NCBI RefSeq assembly: GCF_047238125.1
Contig: NZ_JBDFMH010000001.1
Location: forward strand, 372,001-436,000
DNA length: 64,000 nucleotides
Source of the DNA: JBDFMH01 sp047238125
GTDB lineage: Bacteria; Pseudomonadota; Alphaproteobacteria; Sphingomonadales; Sphingomonadaceae
Direction: 5' to 3'
This document shows, piece by piece, positions 16,628 through 23,360 of this stretch; within the stretch, counting starts at the first letter, position 1; each line of letters opens with the position of its first letter. Made by a program: the position numbers and the translations under genes. The notes beneath the pieces are model-generated. The model saw only the letters and a program-made list of their open reading frames with translations, ran no database searches and was not told the DNA's origin.

Positions 16628-17907
16628 TCCTTGCGCGCCATCGCGCTGGTCCAGCGGGTCTCGGGCACCAGTGTATAGACGGCGCAGGTGATGCCGATCA
16701 TCCCTGCTACATACCAGAAATAGAGCGACTCGCGGCCCCAGCCCTTCAGCAGATGCGCCAGCGGCTCGGCGGTGCCACCGAAGATCGAGATGCTGATCGC
16801 ATAGGGCAGCCCAACGCCCAGCGCGCGGATGTGGGGCGGAAACATCTCCGCCTTCACCGTGCCCGAGACGGAGGTATTGCCCGCCACGATCAGCAGCGCG
16901 GCGGATATGAGCAGGAAGGCGGTGACGGGATCGCGAGTCGCGCCGATCGCGGTCATCAGCGGCACCGCGGTCAGCGTGCCCATGATGCCGAACCAGTAGA
17001 GCAGGGGCTTGCGCCCGATCCGGTCCGACAGCGCGCCGTAAAGCGGCTGGACGCACATGAACACGAACAGCGCCGCGGTGCAGACCAGCGATGCGGTGCC
17101 CTTCGCGAAGCCTGCCGTCGTGACCAGATATTTCTGCATGTATGTGGTGAAGGTATAGAAGGCGACATTGCCGCCCGCTGCCATCAGCAGCACGATCAGC
17201 ACCAGCTTCGGATGGCGGAACAGTTCGCGCAGGCCGGTCTTGCGGCGGATCGTGCCGGGCTCCTCCAGGAAATCGGGCGTTTCCTCGATTCCCCGGCGGA
17301 TGAAGAACACGACTACCGCCAGCGCCGCGCCGATCAGGAACGGGATGCGCCAGCCCCACGCTTCCAGCTGCGCCTCGCTCAGCACCAAATATTGCAGCGT
17401 CACCAGCACCGCCAGCGCCAGCAGCTGCCCCATGATCAGCGTGACATATTGGAAGCTTGCCCAGAAGCCGCGATGCTCGGGCTCGGCGATCTCGGCGAGA
17501 TAGGTGGCCGACGTGCCGAACTCGCCGCCGACCGACAGACCCTGGATCATCCGCGCCAGCGTCAGGATGACCGGCGCCAGCACGCCGATGCTCTGATAGG
17601 ATGGCACAACCGCTATCATCAGCGAGCCGAGGCACATCAGCGTGACCGACCAGGTAAGCGCCACCTTGCGGCCATGCTTGTCGGCCACCCGGCCCAGCAG
17701 CCAGCCACCGACCGGCCGCATCAGGAAGCCCAGCGCGAACACGCCGCTCGTCTTCAGCAGTTCCGCGGTGGGATCGCCGGACGGAAAGAAGCTGGCCGAG
17801 AAATAGAGCGCGAACGCGGAATAGGCGAACCAGTCATACCATTCGACCAGATTGCCGAGCGAGCCGCCGAAGATCGACCGCAGCCGCGCCGCCCGGCCCG
17901 CTATCAT
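16624..17907 (-). CDS. MFS transporter, metabolite:H+ symporter (KgtP-like)
   Basis: 427-residue permease with about 12 membrane helices. The motifs NLVEWYDWFAYSAFALYFS, GRVADKHGRKVAL and QGLSVGGEFGTSATYLAE are characteristic of the alpha-ketoglutarate/proline-betaine symporter group. The substrate is probably a carboxylate or betaine-like metabolite. The start overlaps the stop of the upstream N-acetyltransferase gene by four bases (17904-17907), so they form an operon. The stop overlaps the convergent gene by four bases. Confidence 0.9.
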   Translation of the reverse strand: MIAGRAARLRSIFGGSLGNLVEWYDWFAYSAFALYFSASFFPSGDPTAELLKTSGVFALGFLMRPVGGWLLGRVADKHGRKVALTWSVTLMCLGSLMIAVVPSYQSIGVLAPVILTLARMIQGLSVGGEFGTSATYLAEIAEPEHRGFWASFQYVTLIMGQLLALAVLVTLQYLVLSEAQLEAWGWRIPFLIGAALAVVVFFIRRGIEETPDFLEEPGTIRRKTGLRELFRHPKLVLIVLLMAAGGNVAFYTFTTYMQKYLVTTAGFAKGTASLVCTAALFVFMCVQPLYGALSDRIGRKPLLYWFGIMGTLTAVPLMTAIGATRDPVTAFLLISAALLIVAGNTSVSGTVKAEMFPPHIRALGVGLPYAISISIFGGTAEPLAHLLKGWGRESLYFWYVAGMIGITCAVYTLVPETRWTSAMARKD

Positions 17908-18737
17908 GGATAGAGGCCCAGCGCGTCGACTTCGGCCTGGTCCAGATCGATGCCGAACACGAAGTTCAGCCGCAGCCGATAGGCCTTGGCGCTCGCGATC
18001 TCGGCCTCGACATGCTCGCTGCCGTTGCGCCGCGAATAGCGGGTGTCGGTCAGCGTGGCGAAGCCGGCCGGCAACACCAGCGACACGATGCGATGCTGCA
18101 CGAACCGGCTCGTCGGGGCGGTGGCGGTCCAGTGGTTGGCCAGCAGCAGGTCAGCCGGCCAGACTGAATCCAGCGTAAAGCTGTATTGTGGCAACCAGCC
18201 TGCTTGGCCGGCACCGCGTCCATCGGTGGTGGCCGCATCGCCGTGGCGCTCCAGCATCCAGCCATGATCGGGATCGCGGCGCAGCCGGTGCTCCGCGCCG
18301 TCAGGGCTCGTCGCCGTCGCACCGTCTTCCAGCGGCATCGGCGGCGCATAGCTGCCACCGAAGCCTGCATCGGCGATCCAGTCCTGCCCGTCGATCGAGA
18401 CCAGGCTGAACGTGTGCGTCTTCGGCGGCGTCTCGCTGGCGCCCAGCCACACCCGCGCGAGCAGCGGCCGCGCCTCGTAACCCACGGCGTGCAGAGCGCG
18501 CAGAAACAGCTGGTTCTGCTCGAAGCAATAGCCGCCACGCCGCCGCGTCACGAGCTTGCCGAACACCGCGTCCGGCTCGAGGCTGATGCCACGGCCGATG
18601 GCGATGTCCAGATTCTCGAACGGAATGGTCAGGCGCTGATGGCGCTGCAGCAGGTGCAGCCCATCGGCATCGGGCGCAGGCGCCGTCTTCAGATGGATGC
18701 GCGCGAGATAGGAAGTGAGATCGAACGACATCGGCAT
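17904..18737 (-). CDS. nat: Arylamine N-acetyltransferase
   Basis: 277-residue NAT family enzyme that transfers acetyl from acetyl-CoA to arylamines or hydrazines. The catalytic triad is clear: C71 in RRGGYCFEQN, H108 in KTHTFSLV and D123 in IADAGFGGSY. PFENLDIAIGR near residue 40 is also conserved. The length is usual for bacterial NATs. ATG codons at 18737 and 18731 are both possible; neither has a strong ribosome binding site. It is translationally coupled to the downstream MFS permease. Confidence 0.93.
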   Translation of the reverse strand: MPMSFDLTSYLARIHLKTAPAPDADGLHLLQRHQRLTIPFENLDIAIGRGISLEPDAVFGKLVTRRRGGYCFEQNQLFLRALHAVGYEARPLLARVWLGASETPPKTHTFSLVSIDGQDWIADAGFGGSYAPPMPLEDGATATSPDGAEHRLRRDPDHGWMLERHGDAATTDGRGAGQAGWLPQYSFTLDSVWPADLLLANHWTATAPTSRFVQHRIVSLVLPAGFATLTDTRYSRRNGSEHVEAEIASAKAYRLRLNFVFGIDLDQAEVDALGLYP

Positions 18738-18866
18738 GGCTTAGCCGGACCGGCGCAGTCGCGAAATAATTTTGCGTGTTGCCGATCTGTGCGCGCCGAC
18801 ACAGCGACTCCGCTGCGGGATGGTAAACGGGGGGTGCGACCCGAGGGTGGGATGTCCCATCCTACT
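18738..18866 (+). ncRNA. Candidate small RNA ending at an orphan terminator
   Basis: There is no plus-strand gene upstream of the strong plus-strand terminator at 18867-18902; both flanking genes are on the minus strand. The 130 bases before it contain small potential hairpins (GGGT-GCG-ACCC and GGATG-TCC-CATCC). A short plus-strand transcript is therefore possible. I could not place a convincing promoter, and the limits given are only the gap boundaries. Confidence 0.3.
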
Positions 18867-18902
18867 GTGGCCCGGCAGCGCAAGCTGCCGGGCCACTTTT
18901 TC
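18867..18902 (+). terminator. Strong intrinsic terminator without an upstream gene
   Basis: A perfect 13-bp GC-rich stem, GTGGCCCGGCAGC with GCTGCCGGGCCAC, closed by a GCAA tetraloop and followed directly by TTTTT. The T-run is only on the plus strand, so the terminator works for rightward transcripts. It could also block read-through into the peptidase locus. Confidence 0.85.
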
Positions 18903-18968
18903 TCGCAGCAGTCGGAACAGGGACGCGCGCGTGCGACGCCGGCTGGCCGCGGCACTGGCCGACCGAGA

Positions 18969-19238
18969 TCAGCGCTCCGGCTCATCCATCGGCGCGATCC
19001 GGGCATTGCCATAGGCGCCTTCCGCCGGGTGGCTCGCGCCATGCCGCCGGATCGCGCCGAGAGCGCTGTCGGCAGCCGCGGCTTCGATCAATACGGTGTA
19101 GAGATGTTCCTGTGGATCGGTGGCGATCACGCCGAAGCTCGAGTCGAGCGCAGCCTGTGACACGTCGAGCCAGACCGCCGCCTGGGCCAGGGTGGGCGTG
19201 CCGTGGGGATGGTGGAACTGGATCATGAGACCGGGCAT
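18969..19238 (-). CDS. Small protein downstream of the subtilase (possible propeptide-like inhibitor)
   Basis: 89-residue protein with no signal peptide and no cysteine. The segment FGVIATDPQEHLYTVLIEAA, followed by ADSALGAIRRHG, loosely resembles the beta-strand and helix pattern of subtilisin propeptide (I9-like) domains, which inhibit the cognate peptidase. That is an inference from pattern only. It lies 74 bases after the S8 peptidase gene on the same strand, with its own AAGGAAA ribosome binding site, so it is probably made with the peptidase. It could also be a small partner of the YcaO-TfuA enzyme. Confidence 0.6.
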   Translation of the reverse strand: MPGLMIQFHHPHGTPTLAQAAVWLDVSQAALDSSFGVIATDPQEHLYTVLIEAAAADSALGAIRRHGASHPAEGAYGNARIAPMDEPER

Positions 19239-19266
19239 CGGCTATTTCCTTCGCTGCGGATGACGA

Positions 19267-19297
19267 CCGGCGGGCGGGAAGGGTTCCCGCCCGCCGG
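19267..19297 (-). terminator. Hairpin between the peptidase and the 89-residue protein gene
   Basis: A 14-bp perfect stem, CCGGCGGGCGGGAA with TTCCCGCCCGCCGG, around a 3-base loop. There is no T-run on either strand. It probably reduces or stabilises read-through from the peptidase gene into the small gene rather than ending transcription fully. Confidence 0.5.
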
Positions 19298-19312
19298 CAC
19301 TCGGGAATGGTG

Positions 19313-21007
19313 TCAGGCGCCGCCGCAACCGCAGCCTGCCGCCTTCACCTTCGACGGCGCGGGTCGATCGCCCCCGCTTCCGCTCCGCCCCTCGCCCGCC
19401 CCATCGGCGAGCCCGAGTGTGTAGAACAGATCCGCCACCTCGTCGGTCGACAGCGTGTCGAGCAGACCGGCCTCGCCGAGATCCGCCATCGCCAGGCTAT
19501 CGTCCGCTGCGCCGAACAGGCCTTGCGCGGGCGCGCCACGCCGGATCGGACCCGGCTCCGGGATCGGGAAGCGGTCTTCGGGAATACCGCGGCAGATCCA
19601 GGGATAGCGCTTGCAGATATCGATGGGGATCGGGCGCGGCCCGCACAGCCGCGGAATCCGCCGGCAGATGTCGATGATGATCGGCTGCAGGCGCTGCGCG
19701 ATGGTGCAGCCATTGACGACGCCGAACCCATGATCGAGATCGAAGCCGGCGGTGCCCAGATCCTGCGCGGTCGAGCGCAGCAGATCGCGGATCGCGGTCG
19801 GCGTGCGCGATGCATTGCCCGCGATATAGGGCCGGCGCGATCGGATCGCCGCCACCAGCCCGGCCACCACCGGCGTCGCGGCGGACGTGCCGCCATCGGC
19901 CGCGTAGACGCCGGACCCTGCGAAATGGGTATATCCGCAGACGTCCGGCTTGTCGCGCACCAGCGCGCCCGGCCCCTGGTTGGAATAGCCGACCCGCGTC
20001 TTGGACGTATCGACCCCCGCCACCGTCAGCACCGAGGGGTGGCTGTTCGCGCCATAGATGGTGCCGGTCACGCCTTGGCAACGGCCATCGGGGCAGGGGG
20101 CGCCGCAATTGCCGGCGGCGAACAGGATGTCCGCGCCCAGCCGCTCCAGCGCACCGACGATGCGGTTGAACGGGTGGTTGGGGTTATGCGAATAATTGCC
20201 GGGGTGGCCGCGCGGATAATCCCAGCTCGGGTGGAACATGCCCCAGCTGTTGTTGACGACCATCGATGCATTCTCGCCCGGCCGCCGTGCGCCCGCCATC
20301 ACCGTACACAGATGGCTGTAGGCCCGCACCGCATCGGAAAGCAGCCCTTCCATCACGGTGCCGCCCTGCGCATTGGATGCCAGCAGCGCGATATCCAGCA
20401 GCGTGCAGTTGGGCGCGGCGATACAGACGTCGAACGCGCACATCGTGCCGTGGCCGACCGCGCCCTGGCCCGGGATGATCGCCGGACGCGGCGCCCAGCT
20501 GCGGGCGGCATCGAACTGCGGATGCTTACCCTTGCCGTTCAGGTAGTTCATGTTCACGCCGGTATCGACGATCGCGACCAGCACGCCCGATCCCGTGGCG
20601 CCGGCCTGGCGCAGCCGGCTGGTGCACAGCAGGCGCTCCACATCCGTATGGCTGCCCATCGGCGGGCTGCCCGGGCAGATCTGCATCGGCTGGATCGCGA
20701 CATCGGCATACACGCCGACGACATCGCCGCGCGCCGCGATCGCATCCTCCGTGCCTTCTTCCACGGTTGCGCGCACGATATAGGTCGATGCCTCGGGTGC
20801 CATGTCGACATCGACCTTCGCGCCGAATTGGTGGCCCACTTCCATTGGCGTCCGTGCCGTCACCTGTGGCACCTGCGTCGGCGGAAAGGCGGGGTCGATC
20901 GCGATTTCGGCACCCAGGTCGGGGGCCGCGTCCAGCGTTGGTGAGCCGAAGGCGGCCACCAGCGATGGTGTCGCCTGAAGCTCGATGATGATGTTGCGGG
21001 TTGCCAT
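19313..21007 (-). CDS. Subtilisin-like (S8) serine peptidase with Cys/Gly-rich C-terminal tail
   Basis: 564-residue S8 peptidase. The catalytic residues are D148 (AIVDTGVN), H186 (GHGTMC) and S375 (GGTSAATPVVAG), with the oxyanion asparagine N300 in FAAGNCGAP. Residues 1-110 form an N-terminal domain that includes a propeptide-like TYIVRATVEEGTEDAI. No signal peptide is seen, so it is likely cytosolic, as in peptide-maturation subtilases such as PatA/PatG. It is rich in cysteine, and the chain ends KVKAAGCGCGGA, resembling a modifiable core peptide. The ATG at 21007 has GGAGG five bases upstream. It is divergent from the 95-residue protein and YcaO-TfuA genes. Confidence 0.85.
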   Translation of the reverse strand: MATRNIIIELQATPSLVAAFGSPTLDAAPDLGAEIAIDPAFPPTQVPQVTARTPMEVGHQFGAKVDVDMAPEASTYIVRATVEEGTEDAIAARGDVVGVYADVAIQPMQICPGSPPMGSHTDVERLLCTSRLRQAGATGSGVLVAIVDTGVNMNYLNGKGKHPQFDAARSWAPRPAIIPGQGAVGHGTMCAFDVCIAAPNCTLLDIALLASNAQGGTVMEGLLSDAVRAYSHLCTVMAGARRPGENASMVVNNSWGMFHPSWDYPRGHPGNYSHNPNHPFNRIVGALERLGADILFAAGNCGAPCPDGRCQGVTGTIYGANSHPSVLTVAGVDTSKTRVGYSNQGPGALVRDKPDVCGYTHFAGSGVYAADGGTSAATPVVAGLVAAIRSRRPYIAGNASRTPTAIRDLLRSTAQDLGTAGFDLDHGFGVVNGCTIAQRLQPIIIDICRRIPRLCGPRPIPIDICKRYPWICRGIPEDRFPIPEPGPIRRGAPAQGLFGAADDSLAMADLGEAGLLDTLSTDEVADLFYTLGLADGAGEGRSGSGGDRPAPSKVKAAGCGCGGA

Positions 21008-21252
21008 GTCGTCCTCCATCGGAATGTCGTGCGTCCGTCTGGGGCCGAAGGGATCGGCACTGCGGACATCGGCTGGATTAGACGCCAGTCGTGATCCGCC
21101 CGGCGATGCCAGCGTGAAACCAGCGTCAAATCGTTTGCCGCCGCGTGAAAAGGCGGTCCGCCACGACTGCGGAGCGCTTGACTCGATGGGCGGCGCGGCA
21201 TGATGCCGGGCTGCCGGCAGCAGGGTGCCGGCGCATGTTCACGGAGGCGATC
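21008..21252. other. Divergent promoter region of the peptidase and YcaO-TfuA arms
   Basis: About 245 bases between the two divergent halves of the locus. It should hold both promoters. I see no clear operator palindrome. Confidence 0.4.
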
Positions 21253-21540
21253 ATGGCCAAGGGTGAAGCACCGGGGGCGGAGGTCGATCCCCGCCTGTTC
21301 GTGATACGGTTGGAGGGCGGCGACGGGCCGGCCTATGCGATCTGCGAGCGCAGCGCGCTCGTGGCCAAGCCTGCGGGCCGCGCTGATCCGATGGCGGACA
21401 GCCTGTTCAAGCGGATCGACCAGTTCTTCCGCGATGGCGAGAAGGCCGGCAAGATGTTGTCGGCAATCGGCCTGCCGGCGGAACTCGACCCGAAGGGTGG
21501 CGGCTACATGATGATGTCCAGCATGGGTGACGATCGGTAG
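21253..21540 (+). CDS. 95-residue unknown protein upstream of YcaO-TfuA
   Basis: Small soluble protein, not recognised. It begins MAKGEAPGAEVDPRLFVIRL, has one cysteine (AICERS, residue 31), a charged helical middle (LFKRIDQFFRDGEKAGKML) and a methionine-rich end, GGGYMMMSSMGDDR. GGAGG precedes the ATG with good spacing. It lies directly before, and overlaps the likely original start of, the YcaO-TfuA gene. It could be the substrate (precursor) or a carrier or partner protein of that enzyme. It lacks an obvious Cys/Ser/Thr-rich core. Confidence 0.65.
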   Translation: MAKGEAPGAEVDPRLFVIRLEGGDGPAYAICERSALVAKPAGRADPMADSLFKRIDQFFRDGEKAGKMLSAIGLPAELDPKGGGYMMMSSMGDDR

Positions 21541-23360
21541 CACCGCCGGATCGCGCGCTGCGCGCCGCGCCGGCCGAGGCGTGGGCCGATCGGATTGATG
21601 CGATCGCGCGCGCCATCGGCATCTCGCGGATCGGAAATGTCACCGGCTTCGATCGGATCGGTATCCCGGTCTGGCAAGCGGTGCGACCCATGTCGCGATC
21701 GCTCAGCGTTTCGCAGGGCAAGGGGCTCAACCGGGCACAGGCACGGCTGTCGGCGGTACTCGAGGCGCTAGAGCTCCATTGCGGCGAACGCTGCCCACCG
21801 GGCGATCGCACCGGTACCCTTACCGCGCTGGGGGCCGATTGGGGGCGTCAGGGCAGTGATCCGCACAGGATCCGCGATTGGATCGACGGCATCGATCTTC
21901 TGAGCGGGCGCCGCATTCCGGTGCCACGCTCGCTCGTCTTGCTCGACATGACCGGACCGGCCGGCGATCTGGATGGGTGCAGCGATGGCATGGGTGCCGG
22001 CGGTACCCGCGATGAGGCGCGGCTTGCCGGCCTGTGCGAACTGATCGAGCGCGAGGCCCATGCCCGGTGGCAGGCCCGACCCCGTGCCGAGCGCGCCGCT
22101 ACCCGGCTGATCCCGGACACGATCGATGACCCCACCGCCGCCCAACTGATCGCCATGTGCACCGCCGCCGGCTGCCTGCCGACGATCCACGACCTGTCGG
22201 ACGAGTTCGGCACCGCGGCGTTCCTGTGCGTTTTGCGCGAAGCAGGCTCGTCTGATGCCCGGCGGATCGCGCCGGCGGGCGGCAGCGGCTGTCATCCCGA
22301 TCGATCCTTCGCACTGCGCCGGGCGATCCTCGAAGCCGCCCAGACGCGTGTCACCGCGCTTGCCGGCGCGCGCGAGGATCTCTCGCAAGCCCATTATGAC
22401 GATGCCGGCCAGCTAGATCTGGCGCTTGCCGTGGAAGACGCGCTCGCCGGGCCGCCGCAGCGATCGTTCGGCACGGTCCCGCATGCCAGTTACACCACGG
22501 CCGCGCAGGCGATCGATGCGCTGCTGCGACATCTGCCCGGGCCAGTCGCGGCGATCGACTTCGCGCCCCCCGTCGCCGGCGTCGCCGTTACCCGGCTGAT
22601 CGCGCCGTGGCAACAGGTGCCGCGCATCGCCCGTGGCCCGCGCGCAGAGCCGATCGATGCCGCATCCACCGGTGGCCGACTGATCTTCGTCGGGCCGAGC
22701 GCGCCGGCATTGCTCGCAGCACCGCCGCCCGGCATCGTCACCCGTCCGCCTGCGCGCTGTGGAGATGTCGCCGCCGCCATCGCCGGGGGGGCGTCAGCGA
22801 TTGGCCTTGTCGATGGTGTGTTCGGAGATGCCCCCAGCGTCTGGCACAAGGAACTGCTGTTCGCGATCGAGGCTGGCGTCCCGGTGTTGGGCGCGGCCAG
22901 TCTCGGCGCGATCCGCGCTGCCGAACTCAGGCGTTTCGGCATGATCGGTATCGGCGCGGTCTTCGAAGCCTATGAGGCTGGCCGGATCGCGCGCGACGAT
23001 GCCGTGCTGGTGGATCACGCTCCTCCCGCCCTTGGCTGCCGACCGCTGAGCCTGGCGCTGGTCGACATCTGCGCCACGCTCCGCAGCATCACCTGGCCGA
23101 TCGGCCTCGCGCGCAAGCTGATCCGCGCCGCCGCCGCGCTGCCGGTACCCGAACGGACGTGGCCCGCGATCCTTTCGGCAGTGGGGGTCGACGATATCGC
23201 GCTGAAGGCACGGATCGCGGCGTCCGCAATCTCGGTAAAGCAACGCGATACCGCTGCCCTGGTGAAAGCGATGATGTCCGATCCGATGCCGGCGGCGCGC
23301 ATCGCACCGGTGCCGGTCACCCGCTTCGTCGCGCAGTTCAGCCCAGTCCGGCGCGTCTGA
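21531..23360 (+). CDS. YcaO-TfuA fusion protein (5' end unresolved)
   Basis: An ATP-dependent YcaO cyclodehydratase/thioamidation domain is fused to a TfuA domain. Counting from the first in-frame ATG (21681), YcaO covers residues about 1-315, with SVSQGKGLN, SAVLEALELH and the ATP-site motif GLCELIEREAHARW (117-130). TfuA covers about 333-480, with IGLVDGVFGDAPSVWHKELL and LGAASLGAIRAAEL. YcaO uses ATP to activate backbone amides, and YcaO-TfuA pairs make thioamides. Conserved YcaO sequence (GISRIGNVTGFDRIGIPVW) continues upstream of that ATG, but the frame opens at 21531 without an ATG, GTG or TTG before 21672. The feature start is therefore the open frame, not a start codon. The end overlaps the convergent SARP gene by 23 bases. 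Confidence 0.85.
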   Translation, partial: RSVAPPDRALRAAPAEAWADRIDAIARAIGISRIGNVTGFDRIGIPVWQAVRPMSRSLSVSQGKGLNRAQARLSAVLEALELHCGERCPPGDRTGTLTALGADWGRQGSDPHRIRDWIDGIDLLSGRRIPVPRSLVLLDMTGPAGDLDGCSDGMGAGGTRDEARLAGLCELIEREAHARWQARPRAERAATRLIPDTIDDPTAAQLIAMCTAAGCLPTIHDLSDEFGTAAFLCVLREAGSSDARRIAPAGGSGCHPDRSFALRRAILEAAQTRVTALAGAREDLSQAHYDDAGQLDLALAVEDALAGPPQRSFGTVPHASYTTAAQAIDALLRHLPGPVAAIDFAPPVAGVAVTRLIAPWQQVPRIARGPRAEPIDAASTGGRLIFVGPSAPALLAAPPPGIVTRPPARCGDVAAAIAGGASAIGLVDGVFGDAPSVWHKELLFAIEAGVPVLGAASLGAIRAAELRRFGMIGIGAVFEAYEAGRIARDDAVLVDHAPPALGCRPLSLALVDICATLRSITWPIGLARKLIRAAAALPVPERTWPAILSAVGVDDIALKARIAASAISVKQRDTAALVKAMMSDPMPAARIAPVPVTRFVAQFSPVRRV

